DNA of 64,000 nt from NCBI GenBank assembly GCA_040290295.1, contig PSMW01000005.1, positions 97,791-161,790 on the forward strand, in the 5' to 3' direction. Positions 35,141-42,734 of the stretch are shown here, one piece after another. Numbering within the stretch: the stretch's first letter is position 1; every line of letters starts with the position of its first letter. The DNA comes from CAADGV01 sp040290295. GTDB taxonomy: Bacteria; Bacteroidota; Ignavibacteria; UBA10030; UBA6906. The notes under the pieces are model-generated. The model saw only the letters and a program-made list of their open reading frames with translations, searched no databases and was not told the DNA's origin. Both the position numbers and the translations under genes were made by a program.

Positions 35141-37489
35141 TTATTGGGTAATTTTGGTGAGAAACGCTTGGTCGCGTCTCAATACCGCAAGGTCGAGGTC
35201 CAGCAGTTGCTCAGGGACGAACCGCCGATAGACCGCCTGAGCGAGATTCGCGTAGGTCTCGGGCACAGGCCCCTTTTGCAATGCCAGCACTTTAGCGACG
35301 TCGTACAAGGTTTCGTAACTCTTGGGGGCAAGTGCAACCGCACGTGTCGCGAAATCCATTCCTTCCTTGAAGTGACCCATCCGCGTCTCGATCAATGCAA
35401 GTGATGCGAGTAGTCGAGCCTGCGTCGGCTTCTGCTTGAGTTGCTGGAGAACAAGGGCACGAGCGCGACCCAGTGCTTCATCCCATAAGCGTTTCGGTTT
35501 CCCCGCCAGTTGATACATGCGCCCCAAATCATAGAGCGCCGCAATGTCCTCCGGATTCTCGCTCGCTCGTTTTTTCACGATGTCGAGCGCCAACTCATGT
35601 TGATTGTTCTCGACAAGTGCCGCAACGAACAGTGCGGGATCTTTGCGCTTTTGAGCGGAGGTAAGATCGAATTCGGCCTGAAACTCGCGCAACGCCGTCT
35701 CCTCATCACCAAGCAACAAACTGAATGTGCCCAGTAAGGAGCGCGACGTCGGATTGCTGGGGTCGTATTGCACCACACGCCGTGCCGCGTCCATCGCCTT
35801 TTCAACGCGCCCGACACGGAACAACGCGAGCGCCAATCGGCGCTGAGCTTCTGCATCGCTTGGTGCGACTTGGCTTGCTTCCGACAATCGTTCTAACGCC
35901 TCACGATAGCGTGCATGGTAGTAATGAATCATGCCCCATAACGCAAGCGTTTCGGACGACCGAACTCCAAGTCCGACACCACGTTGCAAGTCCGATTGCA
36001 TCTCTTGAAGCCCAGTCGATGATGTGTCGCGAGAAGCTTCGTAGCAGAGCAGTCGTATCCATCCAGACAGCACGTACGCGGGAGCGAACAATGAATCGCT
36101 TTGTAGCGCACGGTGCACAAAACGAGCTGCCGAATCAAGGGCTGCGGTATCGGCGTCGAAGAGCCATCCGCGAGCAGAGAGATATAGCCGATAGACACTA
36201 TCGGCCGGTGAATGGAGAATGGGCTTCTTGTCCGAGTCGATGGGGTGAATGTCCAACACCTGGAGAATGGTCTTCGCTGCTGCGATAGGAGCAAGGCTGA
36301 GAGCAGAATGCTCTGTACGTTGCAGAACGGTTGAACCCGAACCGACTTCGACCAGTGACCAACGGACGGTCGAGGCTTCCGCCCCTTCGCTGACATCGAG
36401 GGACAGAAGATACTCTGCACCAAGCTCACTCGCCAGTCGCTGCCTATCGGCATAATCCCCATCATGCGTTCGTAACGACGTCGGCGCGGCAAAGATATCG
36501 ACGTGTGGCATGTGTGCAAGATGAGCGATGAACTCCGCTGTCATGCCTGCAGTCACTCGCTTTGCTGCCGGTGAAGCCGAGTTCCATGATGCCGGAACGA
36601 CGAGAATCGTCGAGCGCCGAGGGAAAACCGTCGTCCGCAGCTTGAGATAGAGAACGGACGCAGTTTGCAAACCGAGGAACAACAGTACTCCCCCTGCAAC
36701 GAGCGACCATTTGTACGTCGAAAGCCAAGATGCAACAGTCCGGACCCACGAGCGGCTTTGTCCGGGTTCATCGCGCTCTTCCGTCTCGGCAGCAGTCTCA
36801 GGGAAACCCTGCTGGCGTGCAGCAGCCGAACCCTCTGGCTCTCGAGCCGAACTCGCCTTCGGTGCCGGTTCTGGTGCGAGAACCGGCTTTTGCTCGACGT
36901 CTTCTGCTTCGTCGTTCTTCTGTTTCTCCTCTTCAGCGGTGAGGCGATCGGCGAGGTCCTTTGCCTTGAGGATGCTTCGACGCAGTTCGTGTGCTTCGAC
37001 GTTCTCCGGCTCCAGTGCAAGCAACGGTTCGACAAAACGCAGAGCATCGTCATACCGCTCCTGCTGATATGCCTCGTTCGCTCTTGCAAAGAGTTCCATC
37101 AGTTCGGCTTTGCGCGCCGAAGCGACAGGCGAGCGAGCCGAGGCGCTCGATAAACGTTCGCGCAACTTCCCTATTTCGACTTCACACTGCGCAATCAAAG
37201 GGTCATCCGGAAGCAGTGCGGAGAGTTCGGCATGGAGGGCTGTGGCACGGTCGAGATCCTCGTTCACCAACGCCGCTGCCAATTCTCCGCGCAGATCGAT
37301 GACCTCGGATGAGAGGGCGCCATCCGATGGAGAGGACTCACGGGCCGACGATGTATGAACAGGCGACTCAAGGGCGAGTCGTAACTCTTCCGCTTCGATA
37401 CGAGCCAACTCGGCTGCCTCGGCACGTTTACGAATTTCTTCCAGAAGCTGCACGCGAGCATGCTCGCTCGACTTCTCATCTTTCGACAT
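35141..37489 (-). CDS. Membrane-anchored TPR protein with TolB-like domain
   Basis: 782 residues. A cytoplasmic N-terminal helical part (KRAEAAELARIEAEELRLAL) with TPR-like units, a low-complexity linker rich in E, A and P, and one membrane helix at about 261-281 (WSLVAGGVLLFLGLQTASVL) come first. A TolB/CsgG-like alpha-beta domain follows (about 290-430: STILVVPASW, then LGAEYLLSLDVSEGAEASTV). The C-terminal about 350 residues are TPR repeats such as ALERLSEASQVAPSDAEAQR and AMDAARRVVQYDPSNPTSRS. The layout resembles the protein at 7844-9736. GAGG lies 4 nt before the ATG. Function unknown. Confidence 0.85.
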   Translation of the reverse strand: MSKDEKSSEHARVQLLEEIRKRAEAAELARIEAEELRLALESPVHTSSARESSPSDGALSSEVIDLRGELAAALVNEDLDRATALHAELSALLPDDPLIAQCEVEIGKLRERLSSASARSPVASARKAELMELFARANEAYQQERYDDALRFVEPLLALEPENVEAHELRRSILKAKDLADRLTAEEEKQKNDEAEDVEQKPVLAPEPAPKASSAREPEGSAAARQQGFPETAAETEERDEPGQSRSWVRTVASWLSTYKWSLVAGGVLLFLGLQTASVLYLKLRTTVFPRRSTILVVPASWNSASPAAKRVTAGMTAEFIAHLAHMPHVDIFAAPTSLRTHDGDYADRQRLASELGAEYLLSLDVSEGAEASTVRWSLVEVGSGSTVLQRTEHSALSLAPIAAAKTILQVLDIHPIDSDKKPILHSPADSVYRLYLSARGWLFDADTAALDSAARFVHRALQSDSLFAPAYVLSGWIRLLCYEASRDTSSTGLQEMQSDLQRGVGLGVRSSETLALWGMIHYYHARYREALERLSEASQVAPSDAEAQRRLALALFRVGRVEKAMDAARRVVQYDPSNPTSRSLLGTFSLLLGDEETALREFQAEFDLTSAQKRKDPALFVAALVENNQHELALDIVKKRASENPEDIAALYDLGRMYQLAGKPKRLWDEALGRARALVLQQLKQKPTQARLLASLALIETRMGHFKEGMDFATRAVALAPKSYETLYDVAKVLALQKGPVPETYANLAQAVYRRFVPEQLLDLDLAVLRRDQAFLTKITQ

Positions 37490-37615
37490 ACTTCCTCGCG
37501 GATTCCAAACTCTGCTTCGACACATACGTTCTGGGCGCACCACGAAAAAGGATGTGCAAGCCATTTGCCAAAGCGGTAGGCCCTCCCATGGTATATATCG
37601 GCAGAAAGGAAACGC

Positions 37616-38134
37616 TTATTGAGCGTGCTGCTCCGCAAGGAGAACAAGGATGTCTTCTTCCAGCGAGTTCCGCGGCGCTTCGACGATCCGGCCTACTTCT
37701 CGCCCATCTTTGAAGAAAAGAAATGTCGGTACTCTCTCGATCCGATACCGATCGGGAACACCATCTGCGCTCTTCTTGCTACGATCCACACCGTAAAAGC
37801 GGATGCGATCGTCCAAAATGCCGGCACGATCGGCAATTTTCAGAAACCGTGGTACATGCGTCTTGCTGTCGCTGCACCACGTACCGAGCACAACCACCAC
37901 TTCCACACCCGCCTGCAGTTCACGAATCATCTCGATGAACTGATCCTCAATCTGTGCGGAATCATACACTTCTTGAAAGCGCGGGAACGTCGCGTTCATG
38001 AAATCGCTCCGCTGAATCCATCCCAACGCCATGGGTTCCGCAGATTGTGAAGCCTTCTCCATGCCGGTGCTTGCACCACATCCGCCCACGAACAAGAGCA
38101 AGATCGCAGCAGCACACCTCAAGAGACCTTTCAT
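37616..38134 (-). CDS. Thioredoxin-fold lipoprotein with a single active-site cysteine
   Basis: 172 residues. A lipoprotein signal with lipobox VGGC (lipidated Cys19) is followed by a thioredoxin-like domain: VEVVVVLGTWCSDSKTHVPR with Cys87, then RIRFYGVDRSKKS and YRIERVPTFLFFKDGREVGR with the cis-Pro. The usual second cysteine of CxxC is replaced (CSDS), so classic disulfide exchange is not expected; peroxidase, chaperone or mixed-disulfide roles are possible. A strong GGAGG 5 nt upstream of ATG 38134 fixes the start. The promoter at 38190-38219 precedes it. Confidence 0.85.
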   Translation of the reverse strand: MKGLLRCAAAILLLFVGGCGASTGMEKASQSAEPMALGWIQRSDFMNATFPRFQEVYDSAQIEDQFIEMIRELQAGVEVVVVLGTWCSDSKTHVPRFLKIADRAGILDDRIRFYGVDRSKKSADGVPDRYRIERVPTFLFFKDGREVGRIVEAPRNSLEEDILVLLAEQHAQ

Positions 38135-38149
38135 GGGTTCCTCCATTGA

Positions 38150-38179
38150 TTTTATTTTCCACCCGAATGAGCTATATTG
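38150..38179 (+). promoter_or_regulatory. Putative promoter for queF (variant -33 box)
   Basis: TTT (38150-38152), exactly 20 nt, then TATATTG (38173-38179), 57 nt before the queF ATG. It faces away from the promoter at 38190-38219 within a 102-bp divergent region. I see no preQ1 riboswitch in the leader. Confidence 0.4.
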
Positions 38180-38189
38180 AATGCAACAA

Positions 38190-38219
38190 CAAGGTAGCAA
38201 CCGAGAACAAGAAACACAA
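38190..38219 (-). promoter_or_regulatory. Putative promoter for the thioredoxin-fold lipoprotein gene
   Basis: On the minus strand TTG (38219-38217), exactly 20 nt, then TACCTTG (38196-38190), 55 nt before the ATG at 38134. Confidence 0.6.
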
Positions 38220-38236
38220 CGAGGAGGTATTGATCG

Positions 38237-38644
38237 ATGCCCGAACCACTTGATAGGCGTTACGATGTAGAAGATGTCTCGCGCATCGATGTGCAGGCGC
38301 TGGAGACGATTCGCTACGAATATCCGGGCAAGGACATCGTCGTCAACATTACGACCGACGAGTTCACCGCTGTGTGTCCATGGTCGGGATTGCCGGATTT
38401 CGGGACGGTGAAGATTGATTACGTCCCGAGGACGCTGCTCATCGAACTCCGGTCGCTCAAGTACTATCTCCTGTCGTACCGCAATGTTGGCATCTATCAG
38501 GAGCACGCCGTCAATCGGATCGCGGAAGACCTGGTGCGCTGCGCCAAACCGAAATGGATGAAGGTAGTGCTCGACTACAAAGTTCGCGGGGGGATTCACA
38601 CCGTCGCCAGCCGTGAGTTCCGGGCGCCACGCCGCAAGCGGTAA
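38237..38644 (+). CDS. queF: PreQ0 reductase (NADPH-dependent 7-cyano-7-deazaguanine reductase) QueF
   Basis: Reduces the nitrile of preQ0 to the amine preQ1 in queuosine synthesis. 135 residues, the short unimodular QueF type. The thioimide-forming Cys47 sits in TDEFTAVCPWSGLPDFGTVK with the proton-donor Asp54, and the signature ELRSLKYYLLSYRNVGIYQE binds substrate and NADPH. GAGGAGGT 9 nt before the ATG supports the start. The next gene, 5 bp away, encodes a queuosine-precursor transporter, so the pair forms a queuosine operon. Confidence 0.97.
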   Translation: MPEPLDRRYDVEDVSRIDVQALETIRYEYPGKDIVVNITTDEFTAVCPWSGLPDFGTVKIDYVPRTLLIELRSLKYYLLSYRNVGIYQEHAVNRIAEDLVRCAKPKWMKVVLDYKVRGGIHTVASREFRAPRRKR

Positions 38645-38649
38645 TACAT

Positions 38650-39258
38650 ATGGGAGCGACAATCCTGATAGCGCTGTATGTTGCGTGCGAGTTAATCGCC
38701 AACGTCACCGCATCGAAACCGATTGCCGTGCTGGGATTTGTCGCTCCGGGAGGCGTGTTCATCTACGCGTTGACATTCACGCTCATCGACCTCATCAACG
38801 AATCGATGGGAAAGGTGGGCGCTCGCCGGGTCGTCTATGCTGCGTTTGTTGCCAACGTGCTTCTTGCCCTCTATGCCGGTCTGATGGTTACACTCCCAGC
38901 ACCAGCATATTACATCGGACAAGCATCATACGCCGCGGTCCTCGGATCAACGCCACGAATCGTCCTGGCAAGTCTTACAGCCTATGTTGTAAGTTCGTTG
39001 ATGGACGTCGAGATATTCGCATGGTGGAAGGAGCGCGTGGGTCGGTATCGTTGGGCACGGGTCATGGTCAGCAATGCCGTTTCCACGTTCGTGGATAGCG
39101 TTGTATTTGTGGGGATTGCCTTCGCCGGTGTACTGCCGCTACTTCCTCTCATCGCCGGACAGTACGTGATCAAAATGACCATCACCGTCGTAAGCATTCC
39201 TCTCATCTACTTGGCAAGGAACACGCTTCGCGAACCTGCCTCACACCCACCTACGTGA
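38650..39258 (+). CDS. Queuosine precursor transporter (YhhQ/VUT family)
   Basis: 202-residue membrane protein with about six spans. Family signatures are ELIANVTASKPIAVLGFVAP near the start, the TFTLIDLINESMGKVGARRV loop, and SYVVSSLMDVE-like VVSSLMDVEIFAWWKERVG followed by RYRWARVMVSNAVSTFVDSV. E. coli YhhQ imports preQ0 and preQ1. Position next to queF supports the same role. It converges with the nitrilase gene, overlapping it by 8 bp. Confidence 0.92.
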   Translation: MGATILIALYVACELIANVTASKPIAVLGFVAPGGVFIYALTFTLIDLINESMGKVGARRVVYAAFVANVLLALYAGLMVTLPAPAYYIGQASYAAVLGSTPRIVLASLTAYVVSSLMDVEIFAWWKERVGRYRWARVMVSNAVSTFVDSVVFVGIAFAGVLPLLPLIAGQYVIKMTITVVSIPLIYLARNTLREPASHPPT

Positions 39259-40039
39259 TTCCCTTGATCTGTTTCAACACTGCCTTGAGGAAGATCGCAT
39301 CTTGGAGATTGGAGTGAAGCGTGCGCGCGTGGGAGAGCTTTGCGAGATCAAGCTCGCAGACGGAGAGGAGCGACGCTTGGCTTGGGGGAGAGAGAAAGAG
39401 TTTCTCACCGAGAGGATCGAATGCATACGAACGTCCTCCCTCGATATCGCGCGCATTGCAACCGAGAACGAATATCTGGTTCTCGATCGCTCGAGCAAGC
39501 AAGAGGGTTCGCCAAGCAAGGTCCCGTTCGGCGGGCCAGCGAGCGGGCACAAAGAGCACCTGCATCCCTTTCGATGCCATGACGCGAACAAGTTCCGGGA
39601 AACGCAAGTCGTAACAGATCACGACGCCGGCGCGTAGCGTTCCCGCACGAGTGGCAAGCTTGAACGTGCGAGCCACCGGCTTACCGGAACGAAAGAACAC
39701 ATGATCGTCTGTGGGTTTGAAGAGATGAATTTTGTCGTAGCGGTGGATCAGCTTCCCGCGAGAGAACACGAGCGTCGTATTGGTGGGGGAATCTGTGCCG
39801 TCATGATAGTACACCGTGCCGGCGATGATCGTGCAGGGAAACCTCTCCGAGGCTTCCCTGATGATCGTGAGAAGGGGGTCGTTGGGCGTGTGCGGCGATA
39901 GACCTCGCTTCAACGCGGCGTATCCGCCATCAAGCAGTTCAGGAAAAACCAGCGCATCGAGCTCCGAAAGCGCTTTCGTGTATTCCTGATGTCGCACGAT
40001 GCTGACGGAGTAGCCGAAGCCAATCCGCACCGTATGCAT
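39251..40039 (-). CDS. Carbon-nitrogen hydrolase (nitrilase superfamily)
   Basis: 262 residues. The catalytic triad is visible: Glu34 in LVFPELLDGGY, Lys103 in HRYDKIHLFKP and Cys142 in GVVICYDLRFPELVRVMASK. These features fit the omega-amidase/YafV-like or predicted-amidohydrolase groups, which act on 2-oxoamides, deaminated glutathione or similar small amides. The substrate cannot be set. It starts 5 bp after the stop of the upstream cold-shock gene, so the two are probably transcribed together. Confidence 0.9.
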   Translation of the reverse strand: MHTVRIGFGYSVSIVRHQEYTKALSELDALVFPELLDGGYAALKRGLSPHTPNDPLLTIIREASERFPCTIIAGTVYYHDGTDSPTNTTLVFSRGKLIHRYDKIHLFKPTDDHVFFRSGKPVARTFKLATRAGTLRAGVVICYDLRFPELVRVMASKGMQVLFVPARWPAERDLAWRTLLLARAIENQIFVLGCNARDIEGGRSYAFDPLGEKLFLSPPSQASLLSVCELDLAKLSHARTLHSNLQDAIFLKAVLKQIKGIT

Positions 40040-40044
40040 CGCAC

Positions 40045-40245
40045 TTACTTTCGTGAGATATTGATCGCTCGTTTCCCCTTTTGTTCGTTCTTCACTTCGA
40101 AGGTGACCAGATCTCCCTGACGCAGTTGGTCGCGGAAGCCGGTCTGCTTCACGTTACTTTGATGGAAGAAGATGTCTTCGCCCCCTTCGACCGTGATGAA
40201 GCCAAACCCCTTAGTTGCATTGAAAAACTTAACGGTACCTTCCAT
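40045..40245 (-). CDS. Cold-shock domain protein (downstream copy)
   Basis: 66-residue OB-fold nucleic-acid chaperone. RNP-1-like KGFGFITVEG and RNP-2-like DIFFHQSNV are present, within the standard start EGTVKFFNATKGFGFITVEG. AAGGA upstream of the ATG is a reasonable ribosome site. No promoter of the common type lies between the hairpin at 40284-40316 and the ATG, so expression may depend on read-through or processing of the upstream cold-shock transcript. Confidence 0.96.
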   Translation of the reverse strand: MEGTVKFFNATKGFGFITVEGGEDIFFHQSNVKQTGFRDQLRQGDLVTFEVKNEQKGKRAINISRK

Positions 40246-40283
40246 AGTACAGATTCCTTACTGAATGATGAGAGAGAATAGAA

Positions 40284-40316
40284 AGCCCCAGCCCGACCTA
40301 TGTCGGGACCGGGGCT
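40284..40316 (-). terminator. Hairpin terminator after the upstream cold-shock gene
   Basis: Read on the minus strand AGCCCC-GGT-CCCGAC, loop ATAG, GTCGGG-CT-GGGGCT, then TTTCT. Two 6-bp GC-rich stems flank a small internal loop. It lies 22 bp after the stop of the 40339-40539 gene and before the second cold-shock gene. Confidence 0.75.
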
Positions 40317-40338
40317 GTACTGCCAACGGTAGTCGTCG

Positions 40339-40539
40339 TCAGATTTTGCTTACGTTCGAAGCTTGCAAACCCTTCGGCCCCTTTTCAACATCGAACTGCA
40401 CTTTGTCGCCTTCGTTCAGGGTCTTGTAGCCGTCGCCGACAATTGCCTTGTAGTGGACGAACACGTCCTCACCACTTGTGCGTTGAATGAAGCCGAAGCC
40501 TTTGGCTCCGTTGAACCACTTGACTGTTCCTGTTTCCAT
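40339..40539 (-). CDS. Cold-shock domain protein (upstream copy)
   Basis: 66 residues. The start ETGTVKWFNGAKGFGFIQRT contains the RNA-binding KGFGFI, and EDVFVHYKAI is the second motif. It ends with the usual GPKGLQASNV. AGGA 9 nt before ATG 40539 supports this start rather than the open frame reaching 40602. It has its own promoter at 40755-40784, which predicts an untranslated leader of about 210 nt, much like the regulated leaders of classical cspA genes. Confidence 0.96.
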   Translation of the reverse strand: METGTVKWFNGAKGFGFIQRTSGEDVFVHYKAIVGDGYKTLNEGDKVQFDVEKGPKGLQASNVSKI

Positions 40540-40748
40540 CGGAACAAATCCTTTCAAAGAAGTTGTACATTTTGTACGGCAGAGCCGCCCGTGGTCGGGC
40601 ACCAGATTGCCTCTTAATAGCTAACAGCTCTGGTAGCGGGTGTCCACACTCGACTATCACCGCTGTTGTGCCGTCCGCCGAACGTTCATACGAACTTCTC
40701 TGCGGGCACGGAACCATTAAAAGTGCAAAAACGGTGTACTGTCATTTG
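40540..40748 (-). promoter_or_regulatory. Long 5' leader of the cold-shock gene
   Basis: Between the predicted transcription start (about 40748) and ATG 40539 lie about 210 nt with no convincing reading frame. E. coli cspA has a 159-nt leader that folds differently at low temperature and controls translation. A similar RNA thermosensor is an inference from length and gene identity only. Confidence 0.45.
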
Positions 40749-40754
40749 CCTCGT

Positions 40755-40784
40755 CAAGATAGCTCTTTTGAAGTCGAATAGCAA
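40755..40784 (-). promoter_or_regulatory. Putative promoter for the upstream cold-shock gene
   Basis: On the minus strand TTG (40784-40782), exactly 20 nt, then TATCTTG (40761-40755). The strong terminator of the preceding operon ends just upstream at 40803, so transcription here starts independently. Confidence 0.65.
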
Positions 40785-40802
40785 GCACCGGCGAAATGAA
40801 GG

Positions 40803-40840
40803 AAAAAAATGGGCAGAACGGTACACGTCGTTCTGCCCAT
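40803..40840 (-). terminator. Strong rho-independent terminator
   Basis: ATGGGCAGAACG (40809-40820) and CGTTCTGCCCAT (40829-40840) form a perfect 12-bp stem with an 8-nt loop. On the minus strand it is followed by seven T (A run 40803-40809). It ends the minus-strand unit that includes the partial small protein at 40895-41049. Confidence 0.93.
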
Positions 40841-40894
40841 GTCACGATCGGGCTGGCCCCTTCCCACCAAAGGGAACAGCGCCCCGTGCCCGAT

Positions 40895-41049
40895 TCATTC
40901 GGTGATGAAATCGTTCACGTCGTAAAGGAGATTCACATCGGGTCGGTGCGGGGTCGATTGCAGCGGAATCGCCTGCAGCGTTTGCCACCTGCGTGCGAAA
41001 ATCAGCGGCACCGCAACCAGCACGCCAATAATTGTGGTAATGGCTAAGG
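40895..41049 (-). CDS. Small membrane protein, N-terminus lost in an assembly gap
   Basis: Open minus-strand frame running from the N run to TGA 40897-40895. The visible part begins PLAITTIIGVLVAVPLIFAR, a membrane helix with a following RRW, then QTLQAIPLQSTPHRPDVNLL and YDVNDFITE. The start codon must lie inside or just beyond the ten N, because the upstream flank already holds the stop of the preceding small gene. The full protein is probably about 55 residues. A perfect terminator follows 55 bp downstream. No family was recognised. Confidence 0.6.
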
Positions 41050-41059
41050 NNNNNNNNNN
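41050..41059. other. Assembly gap (10 N) within a small-protein operon
   Basis: Second run of exactly ten N. It separates the 49-residue gene at 41076-41225 from the membrane protein at 40895-41049 and hides the start of the latter. As in ligA the length is probably a placeholder. Confidence 0.95.
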
Positions 41060-41075
41060 ATCGCCTTTGCCTCGG

Positions 41076-41225
41076 TTACTGAATGCACATGAACACTTCG
41101 TCGCTCAGAACGCTGCTATACGTGATGGCGTACCATGCCTGAACGTCGATCTCTTCCATCAAGATCATTTCCAAAAACTCTCGCTCATTCTTCGATAGCT
41201 CATGGAAGCGATACAGCTTTTTCAT
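41076..41225 (-). CDS. Small protein of 49 residues, function unknown
   Basis: Starts KKLYRFHELSKNEREFLEMI and ends SVLSDEVFMCIQ. It is rich in charged residues with no membrane segment. GGGGGA lies 4 nt before ATG 41225. A GTG at 41264 would add 13 residues. It is followed by a small membrane protein and a strong terminator, so the two probably form a short operon. Not recognised. Confidence 0.5.
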   Translation of the reverse strand: MKKLYRFHELSKNEREFLEMILMEEIDVQAWYAITYSSVLSDEVFMCIQ

Positions 41226-41434
41226 ACGGTCCCCCGCCTGTGTTTTGGTGAATTCTCCTTTCACCCACCTCTAAGTACGAATTGTATGCCAGAAAAGATT
41301 CTTTCCCTTGCATTATATCTGCTGTGGCTCGCGGACACATTTGTGAACGAAGATTGTACTTTTTGCCTATTCGACCACACGCGAGAGAAGATTCTACACC
41401 TGATATGAACCGCACGTCACTGCTAAGCAGTCTC

Positions 41435-41464
41435 TTTTTATTCAATGAGATTTTTCCTATGTTG
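41435..41464 (+). promoter_or_regulatory. Putative promoter for fructose-bisphosphate aldolase (variant -33 box)
   Basis: TTT (41435-41437), exactly 20 nt, then TATGTTG (41458-41464), 92 nt before the ATG at 41557. The remainder of 41226-41556 shows nothing else convincing. Confidence 0.4.
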
Positions 41465-41556
41465 AGGCAGAACCTGTTCGCCTTCTCCCCTGTGGCGCCG
41501 ATTTTTCAATTCGGCAAGTCATTTCATCTGTTCAAACCATCGTAGGAGATGTATCC

Positions 41557-42612
41557 ATGCTCAACGACATCGAACACTTGTTAGGTGCTGATGCGAAAAA
41601 TCTCTTGGAGCATCAATGCAAGACCATCCCCAAGGAGTTACTCCACCTTCCGGGACCCGATTTCGTCGATCGGGTGTGGGTGGGGAGCGACCGGAAGCCC
41701 GGTGTGCTTCGCAGCCTGCAACAACTCTTCAATCACGGACGACTTGCCGGTACGGGCTACCTTTCCATCCTTCCGGTGGACCAAGGCATCGAGCATTCGG
41801 CGGGGGCTTCATTCGCCCCGAATCCGTTGTACTTCGATCCGGAAAACATCGTCAAGCTTGCCATCGAAGGTGGATGCAATGCCGTCGCATCCACGCTGGG
41901 TGTGCTTGGTTCGGTTGCAAGGAAATATGCACACAAAATTCCGTTCATCCTGAAATTCAACCACAACGAATTCATCTCCTATCCCAACACCTACGACCAG
42001 ATCATCTTCGCGAGTATCGATCAGGCGTTCGATATGGGGTGCGTTGCGGTCGGTGCTACGATCTACTACGGGTCGGAAGAATCAAAGCGCCAGATTCAAG
42101 AAGTGACCGAGGCGTTTCGCTATGCTCACGAACTGGGCATGGCAACCGTGCTCTGGTGTTACCTGCGCAATCCTGCCTTCAAAACGAAGGGAAAAGACTA
42201 CCACGTGTCCGCAGACCTGACTGGGCAGGCAAACCACCTTGGCGTCACGATCGAAGCAGACATCATCAAACAAAAACTTCCCGAAAACAACGGCGGCTAC
42301 ACAGCCCTGAACTTCGGCAAGACCCACAAGAAGGTCTATAGCGATCTGACGACCGATCATCCCATCGACCTGACACGCTACCAAGTAGCCAATTGCTACA
42401 TGGGTCGTGCTGGGTTGATCAATTCCGGCGGAGCTTCCTCCGGCGAAAGCGATTTGGCAGAGGCCGCGCGTACCGCCGTGATCAACAAGCGTGCGGGTGG
42501 GATGGGGTTGATTTCGGGCCGCAAGGCCTTTCAGCGGCCAATGGCTGAAGGCATCAAGATACTCAACACGATTCAGGACGTGTACCTGACCAAAGAGATT
42601 AGTGTAGCATAA
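41557..42612 (+). CDS. fbaB: Class I fructose-bisphosphate aldolase (FbaB/DhnA type)
   Basis: Schiff-base aldolase of glycolysis and gluconeogenesis. 351 residues. Typical blocks are GRLAGTGYLSILPVDQGIEH, FNHNEFISYPNTYDQIIFAS, MGCVAVGATIYYGSEESKRQ, LWCYLRNPAFKTKGKDYHVS and GGYTALNFGKTHKKVY; the latter two contain candidate active-site lysines. The family is metal-independent. AGGAG 9 nt upstream supports the start. The gene stands alone between a terminator-like hairpin and the aldolase promoter. Confidence 0.95.
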   Translation: MLNDIEHLLGADAKNLLEHQCKTIPKELLHLPGPDFVDRVWVGSDRKPGVLRSLQQLFNHGRLAGTGYLSILPVDQGIEHSAGASFAPNPLYFDPENIVKLAIEGGCNAVASTLGVLGSVARKYAHKIPFILKFNHNEFISYPNTYDQIIFASIDQAFDMGCVAVGATIYYGSEESKRQIQEVTEAFRYAHELGMATVLWCYLRNPAFKTKGKDYHVSADLTGQANHLGVTIEADIIKQKLPENNGGYTALNFGKTHKKVYSDLTTDHPIDLTRYQVANCYMGRAGLINSGGASSGESDLAEAARTAVINKRAGGMGLISGRKAFQRPMAEGIKILNTIQDVYLTKEISVA

Positions 42613-42623
42613 CAGCATTGGGC

Positions 42624-42658
42624 GGGCGTTCTCTTCGATCTCTACGAAGGGAACGTCC
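42624..42658 (+). terminator. Hairpin downstream of fbaB
   Basis: GGGCGTTCTCTTCG (42624-42637) and CGAAGGGAACGTCC (42645-42658) form a 14-bp stem with two G-U pairs and a 7-nt loop, 12 bp after the fbaB stop. The following bases are C/T-rich but not a pure U tract. Confidence 0.65.
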
Positions 42659-42734
42659 GTTCCTCCTGCGATGAGAAACCTATCAGGATTGCATCGCACG
42701 CCACATCACCACCCAACCAAGAGAAGAGGATGCC

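Noticed and set aside
38135..38236. Possible preQ1 riboswitch upstream of queF
   Set aside because: No conserved preQ1-I or preQ1-II core (for example the C-rich loop and A-rich tail) is visible in the 100-bp leader, which instead fits divergent promoters.
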